Shown here: positions 53,901-60,966 of the stretch, in pieces
Numbering within the stretch: the first letter of the stretch is position 1
Layout: each line of letters opens with the position of its first letter
Assembly (NCBI RefSeq): GCF_023721715.1
Contig: NZ_JAMDLG010000001.1
Span: 1 to 64,000, forward strand
Direction of reading: 5' to 3'
DNA length: 64,000 nt
Source: Parasegetibacter sp. NRK P23
GTDB lineage: Bacteria; Bacteroidota; Bacteroidia; Chitinophagales; Chitinophagaceae
Notes under the pieces: generated by a model
The model's database searches: none
What the model saw: only the letters and a program-made list of their open reading frames with translations
What the model was told of the DNA's origin: nothing
Program-made: the position numbers and the translations under genes

Positions 53901-54038
53901 TTTTACTGTAACGCCTTCCAGCGCTGCGTTTTGCTCATCGGTAACTTTACCCGATACGCTTTTAGATTGGGAATAAACGGCACCTGATAGCAATAGCATA
54001 CAGGTAACCTGCCAGCAAATGCGGCGAAGTTTTCTCAT
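50955..54038 (-). CDS. SusC/RagA-family TonB-linked outer-membrane transporter
   Basis: A 1027-residue TonB-dependent transporter with a signal peptide (MRKLRRICWQVTCMLLLSGA). A carboxypeptidase-like domain occupies about residues 25-105 (VSGKVTDEQNAALEGVTVKI), followed by the SusC plug (VNPSVRAVLRGNRSLLGDN, EDINVLNGAGAAALYGSDASNGAIII) and a large barrel ending GGTISLTF. There is no STN domain, so it is not itself an anti-sigma signalling receptor, and no sigma/anti-sigma genes are adjacent. It forms an operon with SusD and DUF1735. Substrate unknown; the divergent S9 peptidase suggests peptides or glycopeptides. Confidence 0.94.
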   Translation of the reverse strand: MRKLRRICWQVTCMLLLSGAVYSQSKSVSGKVTDEQNAALEGVTVKIVGTNAVTVTNSSGIFSLTMPSGTSKLEFSFIGYGTKTVAVSGNEPLQVTMALNTSSLDEIVVGAQGIIVKKREQGYASTTVSGKQLTEAKAVNLGAGLTAKVAGLQVNSISGGVNPSVRAVLRGNRSLLGDNTALIVVDNVVVPGTMLGNLNPQDVEDINVLNGAGAAALYGSDASNGAIIITTKKGKAGVNTVNLSHTTTLAKVSFYPDLQSGFGSGYQGGVPDYVPYENQQYGPAYDGSMVQIGRPLKDGSIQTVPYSPVNDRKTFWETGVTNQTDLAVTSGDQKSTSYIAAQYVDVKGVTWLDKYNRFSIRANGSRQVNKTFKAVYKVNYVQNRYDQTSAGGTIYQNLLNTPAHIPLTAYKDWRNDPFANPQGYYNDYYQNPYFYIGNNRTKTRNDYLTGNLELNWKPATWLDLVYRTGITTRNQSDKSTVGRFFYDSYYITGSKANITGSVSDGAFYSTQLTGDFLATATKQVKDFDLSLTLGQHIRNNTSKDIGVSVSGLVADDLFNVSNRLNFPSAAESNATSRQVGVYGRFKVGFKDYLFLEATGRNDWVSVLDPQYNSFFYPSVNLSFIPQDAISALSDISWLDNLKLRGGWSKVGNVNLGAYALRPTFGQANGFPYSTGAGFTVGNRIVSQSLKPELTTGWETGFDAEFFKNRISAGFTYYKTSTVDQTVPVNISNTTGFSSFLTNTGEVTNKGIEALLHFTPVRTKDMELTLGGNFTWNENKVVSINAELPRLGLGSLTFAVAGELFPVLIGSDYLRDPQGRIIVDRKSGYPSVDPNTKILGNTNPKQRLGLDFTFKYKNFRIWALGEYRGGFVIYQNGGGTYDFSGSSARTAWYNRERFVIPNSSYEDPTKPGEYIANTSITVRDGGGDFWPSSAYNTGINTNYITKGDFWKLREVSISYTVPSTILSKTKYLKEATISVQGRNLFIWTPKSNIYTDPEYNYSDSNAIGVTAFGEPPARFFGGTISLTF

Positions 54039-54486
54039 GTGTGTTAGATTTGGTTGAGTTTGAAAAATAGAATACTCACCCTCCGCGGAGGGGCATAAAT
54101 TTTAAGCGTTTTCTTGTGATAGAATGTATGAATTATCTACTCCCCTCAGCAGGGAGCCGACTGGTGTATAGCATAAAATTCAACAGGTAAAGTTGACAAT
54201 AAACGTAGAGAAGCAATAATGGAAAACAAGCGTAATGACGACTTTTTCAGATCGCATGCAATCGTGTAAAACGGAGGAGTTATTCGAAAAGGATATCAGG
54301 AGATGTTATCTTGATTGTGGCTACAAGATAGGAAAAATATTATTTCACTTCAAAAACTTTGTTAAAAATTTAAAAACTTTTTTTTCTTTTTCATCCGGCC
54401 AAAATCCAACTTCTTCAAGCTAAAATCCGTTTATGCCAACCTGGGTTATCTTGGTAGTTTTGAAGGATAACTTAATACCCTTCTAA
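54039..54486. other. Intergenic control region, SusC operon / S9 peptidase
   Basis: A 448-bp gap without a convincing gene. It contains two GC-rich hairpins close to SusC (CCCTCCGCGGAGGG near 54077, and CTCCC/GGGAG near 54151-54170) within a long leader. A very AT-rich tract follows (about 54330-54400). Confidence 0.6.
54455..54462 (+). promoter_or_regulatory. Candidate promoter of the S9 peptidase gene
   Basis: TAGTTTTG fits the TAnnTTTG consensus, with TTTA at 54430-54433 as a weak -33 box 21 bp upstream. The start codon lies 24 bp downstream. Confidence 0.4.
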
Positions 54487-56781
54487 ATGATTTTTCGTTC
54501 CATGCTCGCGGTGGCGGCCGCATTATTGCTGCATGATGTTTCCGCTCAGATATCCCCGTATTTTCCTTCCAACCAGGAAATGGCGCAACGGTATGAAAAT
54601 GCTGCTGTGCGTGATAGTATTTCCAGGCAGACTATTTTTAAAACAAGTGTAAACCCGCAATGGACGGGCGCTTCCGCATTCTGGTATTCCAACAGGTTAC
54701 CGGAAGGACGCACGGAATACATTTATGTTGAAACGCAAAAAAACAAACGTATCCCCTTATTTGATGGCGATAAACTGGTGGCTGCGCTCGAATCCGCTTC
54801 CGGTAAAAGTATTCCGAAGGATCGTTTCCAACTCCGCAATATGTATGTTGCTCCCGGCGCCGCTTATGCGATTATTGAGTTGGATGGAAATTTCTGGAAG
54901 GTTAAACCTGCTGATTATACGGTGGAAAAAACGGATATCATGCCGAAAGATACCACCAGCTACCCGGGGTTATTGCGCACGCGCGGCCGGTGGGAATGGT
55001 TCAGAAGTCCCCGTGTTTCCCCTGATGGAAAATATACGGCGCTTGTCCGCGACCACAATATTTTCATTGAACCGAAAGATGGCGGGGCCGCTATTCAATA
55101 CACGACCGACGGCACTTCCGAAAAACCATACGGCGACCTGGCCTGGTCTCCCGATGGCAGTTACCTCGTAGGTTACCGGGTGCACCGGGTGGAAGATAAA
55201 CCTGTATACTATATTCTTACGGCACAGGAAGGAACCACCAGGGGAGAACTGAAATCACACAGCTACAAACAACCCGGCGATGAATTTTCCACCTACGAAA
55301 TGTACATCGTTAACCGCGAAAATAAAACGACACAAAAGGTCAATACCGACGTGATCGATTTTTTCAGTGCGCCCAGGTTGCAATGGTTCAAAAACAGCCC
55401 CGGGAAATTCCTGTATGAAAGAGTGGACCGCGGACACCAGCGTTTCCGCATCATTGAAGTGGACGCGGCCACCGCTTCCACACGGAATATCGTGGATGAA
55501 CAAACGAATACCTTCATCTACGAGCAAAGAATATTTACCCATTACATGCCCGATACGGGAGAAATACTGTGGGTAAGCGAAAAAGACGGCTGGCGCCATA
55601 TCTACCTCGTGGACGGAAAGGCCGGAACCATTAAGAATGCCGTAACCAAAGGAGCATGGGTGGTACGAAGTATTGACAGTATAGATGTAAAGAAAAGGGA
55701 AATATGGTTCCAGGCGAGCGGCATGAATCCGGGCGAGGACCCATATCATATTCACTATTACAGAATCGGTTTTGATGGTAAAAAACTGGTGTCGCTCACG
55801 CCTCAGCCAGGCAATCACCGGCTGAGTTTTTCTCCGGATAAAAAATATTTCGTGGATACTTATTCCGCTGTGAATGTGCCTCCGGTGAGTATTGTCGGAA
55901 GAGTGGCGGATGGAAAAACCGTGCTGCAACTGGAACAAGCTGATATCAGCAGGCACCTGGCACAAGGTTTCCGTTTGCCCGAAGTATTTGTATCCAAAGG
56001 CCGGGATGGCAAAACGGACATCTGGGGCGTGGTGTATTTCCCTTCCGATTTTGATTCCACCAAAAAATACCCCATCATCGAAAACATCTATGCCGGACCG
56101 CAGGATGCTTTTGTACCGAAATCATTCACACCCACGGGCGAAATGCAAAGTTTGTCTGAACTGGGCTTTATCGTTGTGCAGATCGATGGTATGGGCACAG
56201 CGAACAGGTCCAAAGCTTTTCATGATGTATGCTGGCAGAACCTGGCCGATGCCGGCTTCCCCGACAGGATTTCGTGGATGCGCGCACTGGCGGCCCGCTA
56301 CCCGCAGGCTGATACGGGCAGGGTTGGATTATATGGCACTTCAGCTGGCGGACAGAACGCGCTTGGCGGTTTATTGTTCCACCCAACCTGGTACAAGGCT
56401 GCGGTTTCGGCCTGTGGCTGCCACGATAATCGTGTAGACAAGCAATGGTGGAACGAGCAATGGATGGGTTACCCCATTGGGAAGCATTACGAAGAGCAGT
56501 CCAACATTACCAACGCGCACAAGTTAAAAGGCAAATTGCTCCTCATCGTAGGAGAAGCAGATACCAACGTGCCCCCGGAGTCTACCTACCGTGTGGCGGA
56601 TGCACTGATTAAAGCGGGAAAAACGTTCGATTTCCTGGCCGTTCCCGGCATGGGCCACAGTGATGGAGGCGCGTACGGGCGGGTGAAAAAACGTGATTTT
56701 TTCGTGAAAAACCTGCTGGGCGCAGAGCCGCCGGACCGGAACAGCGGAGCCGCTATAGCGGTGCCACCGGGTACCCGTTAA
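54487..56781 (+). CDS. S9 family peptidase, dipeptidyl-peptidase IV type (second copy)
   Basis: A 764-residue exported DPP-IV-like enzyme (signal MIFRSMLAVAAALLLHDVSAQ). The beta-propeller spans about residues 90-500 (SPRVSPDGKYTALVRDHNIFI, LAWSPDGSYLVGYRVHRVED). The hydrolase domain carries Ser619 in YGTSAGGQNA, Asp in GEADTNVPPE and His in GMGHSDGG. It differs clearly from the copy at 1474-3666: it lacks that protein's WVYEEEF segment and has a GTSAGG nucleophile elbow, so specificity may differ. It is divergent from the SusCD operon, suggesting it processes peptides taken up there. Confidence 0.9.
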   Translation: MIFRSMLAVAAALLLHDVSAQISPYFPSNQEMAQRYENAAVRDSISRQTIFKTSVNPQWTGASAFWYSNRLPEGRTEYIYVETQKNKRIPLFDGDKLVAALESASGKSIPKDRFQLRNMYVAPGAAYAIIELDGNFWKVKPADYTVEKTDIMPKDTTSYPGLLRTRGRWEWFRSPRVSPDGKYTALVRDHNIFIEPKDGGAAIQYTTDGTSEKPYGDLAWSPDGSYLVGYRVHRVEDKPVYYILTAQEGTTRGELKSHSYKQPGDEFSTYEMYIVNRENKTTQKVNTDVIDFFSAPRLQWFKNSPGKFLYERVDRGHQRFRIIEVDAATASTRNIVDEQTNTFIYEQRIFTHYMPDTGEILWVSEKDGWRHIYLVDGKAGTIKNAVTKGAWVVRSIDSIDVKKREIWFQASGMNPGEDPYHIHYYRIGFDGKKLVSLTPQPGNHRLSFSPDKKYFVDTYSAVNVPPVSIVGRVADGKTVLQLEQADISRHLAQGFRLPEVFVSKGRDGKTDIWGVVYFPSDFDSTKKYPIIENIYAGPQDAFVPKSFTPTGEMQSLSELGFIVVQIDGMGTANRSKAFHDVCWQNLADAGFPDRISWMRALAARYPQADTGRVGLYGTSAGGQNALGGLLFHPTWYKAAVSACGCHDNRVDKQWWNEQWMGYPIGKHYEEQSNITNAHKLKGKLLLIVGEADTNVPPESTYRVADALIKAGKTFDFLAVPGMGHSDGGAYGRVKKRDFFVKNLLGAEPPDRNSGAAIAVPPGTR

Positions 56782-56876
56782 AAAACGGTAGGGTGAAGGA
56801 GGATGGCTAAACATAAAATGAAGGTGCCGAGTATCGTATAATAAAAATTATCTCTATCAGGAATACTCATAAAAAG

Positions 56877-56995
56877 AGAGGCTGTCCCAAAAAATCAATG
56901 AAGCCTCCGAGAATAGCATAACCGAAAATTGTCTTCATGAGCGTTTAGAATTAAAAGAGGGTGTATCAATTTTTGATACACCCTCTTTTAATTCT
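56877..56995. mobile_element. Possible MITE or insertion-sequence remnant
   Basis: The left end AGAGGCTGTCCCAAAA resembles common insertion-sequence ends. Its inverted partner near 56971-56986 (TTTTGATACACCCTCT) matches 13 of 16 positions. About 110 bp lie between the outer ends, with no coding capacity. The right part contains the long stem described separately. Confidence 0.45.
56947..56995. terminator. Perfect 23-bp hairpin with 3-nt loop, bidirectional terminator-like
   Basis: The arms 56947-56969 and 56973-56995 are exact inverted copies around TTT; the arm core is AAAAGAGGGTGTATCAA. It lies between the convergent S9 peptidase and AraC genes. The A/T-rich outer stem gives a T-run in both directions, so it can terminate both. 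Confidence 0.8.
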
Positions 56996-57040
56996 GCGAA
57001 TATTAACACGGAATAGCGCTTGCTTTGCTATCCGGAGTTA

Positions 57041-57919
57041 TTATGATGCGTTCTTATAATAGCTTTCCACGTACTCGCTGGGCGCCTGGCCCACAATGCT
57101 CTTAAATACACGGTTGAAATTGGTGATGCTGTTGAATCCGCAGTTGTAGGCAATGGTGGAAATGCTGTCGAATCCGCCATCGGTGAGCTTCTTGCAGGCT
57201 TCGTTGATGCGCACCTCGTTGAGGAAGGAAACGAAAGTGTGGAGCGTACGTTTTTTAAAATACCTGCAGAAGGCCTGCGGGGTCATGTGCGCCTGTTTGG
57301 CCACATCTTCCAGTGTGATGGGCTGCGCGTAATTGGTCATAATGAAATGATAGATATTGCTGAGACGAATACCTTCGTGTTCGCTTACACTCGAAAGTTC
57401 CGTTACGGTGGCCAGTTCTTTTACATCTGGTATAGCGGCGAATTTTTTCAGGATTTCCACGAAAAGCAGGAACTGTTCTATGCCGGAGGCTTCACTGAGT
57501 TGGTTCATTTTATGACCTATATCCGCTACATATTGTTCGGGAATACTGAACCCGCTGCGGTGTTTTTGCAGGAAAGTCCGGATGGATTTCAGTTCTGAAA
57601 GGTCAAAAAGGTATTGGAGTTTCCCATTCGGGTTAAAGAATACTGTAAGCGCCTGAACCTTCTTTTTGCTTTTCTCATGAAAATAATCAGGGTCGCTTTT
57701 GAACACGTGCGGCTGGTTTGCACCGATGCAATAAATTTCATTTGACCGGAAAGGATACATGTTATTGTCCACCACCAGCGTCCCTTCTCCCTTCTGTATC
57801 CAGGTCAGTTGCATTTCATCGTGGCGGTGGAGGTGCTGGTAGAAAAAAGGAAGCACATCTTTTTGAACGATGATGTTCTTTTCTCCCGGAACGGGAAGGG
57901 TGAATTGCAGGACTTTCAT
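57041..57919 (-). CDS. AraC-family transcriptional regulator
   Basis: A 292-residue regulator with an N-terminal cupin (LHRHDEMQLTWIQKGEGTLVV, RSNEIYCIGANQPHVF) and a C-terminal double helix-turn-helix (LEDVAKQAHMTPQAFCRYFKK and ISTIAYNCGFNSITNFNRVFK, ending GQAPSEYVESY). It has the same architecture as the regulator at 9463. It is divergent from a zinc alcohol dehydrogenase across 323 bp holding ATTTT(A/C)AC repeats with 21-bp spacing, like those upstream of GH127. It may therefore control both loci; this is inference. Confidence 0.9.
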   Translation of the reverse strand: MKVLQFTLPVPGEKNIIVQKDVLPFFYQHLHRHDEMQLTWIQKGEGTLVVDNNMYPFRSNEIYCIGANQPHVFKSDPDYFHEKSKKKVQALTVFFNPNGKLQYLFDLSELKSIRTFLQKHRSGFSIPEQYVADIGHKMNQLSEASGIEQFLLFVEILKKFAAIPDVKELATVTELSSVSEHEGIRLSNIYHFIMTNYAQPITLEDVAKQAHMTPQAFCRYFKKRTLHTFVSFLNEVRINEACKKLTDGGFDSISTIAYNCGFNSITNFNRVFKSIVGQAPSEYVESYYKNAS

Positions 57920-57996
57920 GACAGTTTATTTTGGCTGGTGAAACTGAGTGATGACATGTCTAAAGTAACTTATTTATACAATATTAGCTTTTGGAT

Positions 57997-58068
57997 GTGA
58001 AAATTGGATAAAAACAGGTTAAAATAATGCTGGTGGTGTCTTTTCAGCGATCCGTATTTTAACCGATG
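57997..58068. promoter_or_regulatory. Candidate AraC-type binding sites
   Basis: GTGAAAAT (57997-58004) and GTTAAAAT (58018-58025) are direct repeats 21 bp apart. GGTTAAAATA (58017-58026) is exactly inverted at 58055-58064. ATCCGTATTTTAACCGATG (58050-58068) matches 17 of 19 positions at 43091-43109. Confidence 0.5.
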
Positions 58069-58137
58069 GAGCTGTCGTTTTTTGGCTATTTATTCCCGGT
58101 ATTTTAACATGAATCGTTTTTGTGTGCACGAGGCTGC

Positions 58138-58145
58138 TACATTTG
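58138..58145 (+). promoter_or_regulatory. Candidate promoter of the zinc dehydrogenase gene
   Basis: TACATTTG fits TAnnTTTG. A TTTG at 58119-58122 is a possible -33 box, though the 15-bp spacing is short. It would leave a leader of roughly 90 nt. Confidence 0.35.
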
Positions 58146-58242
58146 TGGATATGTTGGTGCAGAATGGCATCAACCATGACCGGGATAGTTTTATCGTTGT
58201 ATTTGCCTGACGATGGACGGTACCGGTTAAAAACCAGTAATC

Positions 58243-59250
58243 ATGAAAGTTTTATATTGTACTACGCCAGGAAAGTTTGATTATGATGAAAAGGAACAAC
58301 CTAAGGCTGCGCCGGGTTATTCATTGTTAAATGTGAAGCGTGTGGGCATTTGTGGCACAGATCTTCATGCTTTTGAAGGAACCCAGCCTTTCTTCAGTTA
58401 CCCGCGGATTCTTGGACATGAGTTGGCCTGTACATTCGTAGAAGGTGCAGCTGGCTTTGAACCCGGAGAAGCAGTTACGATAATTCCCTATTTCAATTGC
58501 GGTACCTGTGTGGCCTGCAGGCGCGGAAAGGGAAACTGCTGTACGAAGATGCAGGTTTGCGGCGTGCACCTGGATGGCGGAATGGCGGAATACCTGCTTG
58601 TGCCAGACGATAAGCTGGTGCATGGAAATGGGTTGTCGCTGGATGAACTGGCGCTTGTGGAGCCGTTGGCCATTGCCTTGCACGGTGTAAAACGCGCGGC
58701 AGTGGAGGAAGGAGAATGGGTGCTGATAATGGGAGCGGGGCCTATTGGAATTGGAATTATTGAATTTGCCCGGATGTACGGTGGAAATGTAGTGGTGGCA
58801 GACGTGAATGAAGACCGCCTGGAATGGTGCAGGAAGAACCTTGGCGTTCAACACACGATTAATCCGGCTTCAGAAGAGCTGACGGTTAAGCTGGAGCAGT
58901 TAACCAATGGAGAAATGGCCACAGTTGTGATTGACGCTACCGGAAGCAACCGCGCCATCCACAATGGATTTCCCTGTATGGCGCATGGGGCAAGATACGT
59001 GCTGGTGGGGTTGCAGAAAGAAGCCATCAGCTTCAGCCATCCGGAGTTCCATAAGCGGGAGAGTACCTTAATGAGTAGCAGGAACGCGACCCGGGAAGAT
59101 TTTGAAGAGGTGATCGACGCAATGAAGCAACAAAAAATACAGCCGCTGAAATGGGTAACGCACAGAGTGAATGCCGATGAGATCGCAAAGGAATTTCCGG
59201 GTTGGATTGATCCGAAAAACAAAGTGATCAAAGCATTGACGAATTGGTAG
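58243..59250 (+). CDS. Zinc-dependent medium-chain alcohol/polyol dehydrogenase
   Basis: A 335-residue MDR enzyme. The catalytic zinc site includes Cys in GICGTDLHAFEGT and the GHE of ILGHELACTF. The structural zinc site is the four-Cys lobe NCGTCVACRRGKGNCC. The Rossmann motif is GAGPIGIG with an acidic end VADVNEDRLE, indicating NAD+. It belongs near the threonine/sorbitol/L-galactonate dehydrogenase group acting on sugar acids or polyols; the exact substrate cannot be set. The linked AraC gene and the shared sequence motif suggest a sugar-derived substrate. Confidence 0.88.
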   Translation: MKVLYCTTPGKFDYDEKEQPKAAPGYSLLNVKRVGICGTDLHAFEGTQPFFSYPRILGHELACTFVEGAAGFEPGEAVTIIPYFNCGTCVACRRGKGNCCTKMQVCGVHLDGGMAEYLLVPDDKLVHGNGLSLDELALVEPLAIALHGVKRAAVEEGEWVLIMGAGPIGIGIIEFARMYGGNVVVADVNEDRLEWCRKNLGVQHTINPASEELTVKLEQLTNGEMATVVIDATGSNRAIHNGFPCMAHGARYVLVGLQKEAISFSHPEFHKRESTLMSSRNATREDFEEVIDAMKQQKIQPLKWVTHRVNADEIAKEFPGWIDPKNKVIKALTNW

Positions 59251-59270
59251 TATCAACGTGTTAAGCAACT

Positions 59271-60965
59271 TCAGGAAAGCGGTATGGAGAAGCCGAAGAT
59301 GCTGCCTTCCCCGGGTCTGCTTTCCGCCCATACATTGCCGCCCTGCGCTTCCATGAACTCTTTTGAAATGGATAATCCCAAGCCTGTACCCGTTTTTTCC
59401 TGTGAACCGGGTACCTTGAAATACCGGTCGAATAAACGCGGAAGGTATTGCGGATCGATGCCCTTTCCATGGTCTTTAACGGTAAAGAGGATGTGGTTGT
59501 CGTGCAGCGATGTGGTGATGTCTACAATACTGTGCTCCGGTGCGTATTTGACGGCATTCGATAAGAAATTAGTAAGTACCCAGGCTGTTTTCTCCGGATC
59601 AGCGAAGATGCGCCGGTCATGGTGCAAGCAATGCCGGTGAAAAGTGATGCCTTTCTGCTGTGCCAGAAACTGAACAGCTGAAATGGCTTCATCCAGGATA
59701 AGCTCTGGCGCAACCGGCTGTAATTTCAATTGAATATGGCCGGTTTCCACCTGGCTCATGTTCAGCAATTCACCTGTGATCCGCAGTAAGCGGTTGGCGT
59801 CATCATGGATGCTTTTCACCAGGTCCTCCTGTTCTTTGTTGACCGCGCCGATGCGTTCATCGGTAAGCAACTGAGCACTCATTTTGATGGAGGCGATCGG
59901 TGTTTTCAGCTCATGGGATATGGTGGCGATAAAATTGGTTTTGGCCTCGTTCAGTTCGTGGAACGGCGTGATGTTTCTTAGAACGATTACCTGGCCGATG
60001 GTCTTTTCATTGTTGGTGACGCTGAAAGTATCGGGTTGGAAATAACTTTCTTTGTTGTTGGCGAATATCTTCAGTTCCTTTCCACCGGCATGGTCCTGGA
60101 GTAATGTGCGCATCAGGTCATTTTTCACCGCGATATCCGGGGCGTACTTTCCGGTGATGTCGGCTTCTTTCAAACCGAGTAGTCCTTCCGATACTTTGTT
60201 GAGAAAGAGTACGCGCATATTTTCATCCAGTCCGATGATGCCATCGTTGAGCTGGTTGATGATGGTTTCAATTCTGCTCTTCTCGAATTTGATCCTGGCG
60301 AGGTTGCTGTGTTCATATTCGTCCAGTTTTTCGGCCATGGTATTGAAGGCGTTGGCCAGGTCGCCGAACTCGTCTTTTTGCTGGAGATGGATGCGCTTTG
60401 AATAGTCCTTGTTCACGATGGCGCTGATGCCTTCTGAAAGTGCTTTTACCGGTGCGCTGATCACGTTGGGGAAATTGACCGCCAGCGTGAAAGCCAGGAG
60501 TACCAGCACTGCGAAAATTATCATCAGCCAGGTACTGAACTTTTCGGCATTGTGCTCCGTAGCCAGGTTCTTCCGGAAAATAGCATCCTGGTTCACTTTA
60601 TTGATGTTTACGAGCGCGTTCCGGATAATCGCTTTGAGCGAATCCGCGGATTGACCGTCCACAAACAGCCCTTCGTAAGCGATCCTGAGTTCCTCGGTGA
60701 ACCTGGCTTCCCCGGGTTCAGTAATGTTGGCGCGTTGTCTGGAAAGCTGTGTTTCAAAGTTTATTCGCGCCATACTGTCTTGCGGTAATGTTTCCAGCGA
60801 CTGCAGCATGTTGGTGCTGTACACCAGCGTTTCGTAGTTATTGTCCAGAACCAGTTCCGCGTCTTTTTTGAGCTGTTGGATGGAAAGAATGCCAAGAATA
60901 CCCGATATAAGGATCGCGATGAAGAGGAAACCGGTTCCCAGGCTGAGTTTTGTTTTGAGGCGCAT
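59271..60965 (-). CDS. Membrane sensor histidine kinase, kinase half of a split KdpD
   Basis: A 564-residue kinase with two transmembrane helices (LGTGFLFIAILISGILGIL near the N-terminus; WLMIIFAVLVLLAFTLAV near 145-165) around a periplasmic domain. HAMP (about 170-225), PAS (about 240-340), HisKA with FIATISHELKTPIASIKMSA, and HATPase with NAVKYAP, DHGKGIDPQ and GTGLGLSISKEFMEAQGG follow. Its ATG is one base after the stop of the KdpD N-terminal gene, so the two are tightly coupled. They probably work together as the potassium/turgor sensor. No KdpE regulator is in the window. Confidence 0.88.
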   Translation of the reverse strand: MRLKTKLSLGTGFLFIAILISGILGILSIQQLKKDAELVLDNNYETLVYSTNMLQSLETLPQDSMARINFETQLSRQRANITEPGEARFTEELRIAYEGLFVDGQSADSLKAIIRNALVNINKVNQDAIFRKNLATEHNAEKFSTWLMIIFAVLVLLAFTLAVNFPNVISAPVKALSEGISAIVNKDYSKRIHLQQKDEFGDLANAFNTMAEKLDEYEHSNLARIKFEKSRIETIINQLNDGIIGLDENMRVLFLNKVSEGLLGLKEADITGKYAPDIAVKNDLMRTLLQDHAGGKELKIFANNKESYFQPDTFSVTNNEKTIGQVIVLRNITPFHELNEAKTNFIATISHELKTPIASIKMSAQLLTDERIGAVNKEQEDLVKSIHDDANRLLRITGELLNMSQVETGHIQLKLQPVAPELILDEAISAVQFLAQQKGITFHRHCLHHDRRIFADPEKTAWVLTNFLSNAVKYAPEHSIVDITTSLHDNHILFTVKDHGKGIDPQYLPRLFDRYFKVPGSQEKTGTGLGLSISKEFMEAQGGNVWAESRPGEGSIFGFSIPLS

Positions 60966-60966
60966 A

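Larger units (their letters stand above)
57920..58242. other. Divergent control region of the AraC and dehydrogenase genes
   Basis: A 323-bp gap with no supported gene. It holds the repeats at 57997-58068 and a candidate promoter at 58138. A third GTATTTTAAC copy lies at 58099-58108. A 33-codon frame at 58109-58210 has nothing to support it. Confidence 0.6.

Noticed and set aside
54235-54423. 62-codon plus-strand frame upstream of the second S9 peptidase
   Set aside because: Lies in an AT-rich control region. The translation has low complexity (Phe/Lys/Ser) and no family features.
58109-58210. 33-codon frame in the AraC/dehydrogenase gap, a possible leader peptide
   Set aside because: No supporting signal, and it overlaps the candidate promoter, so it would not be translated from that transcript start.
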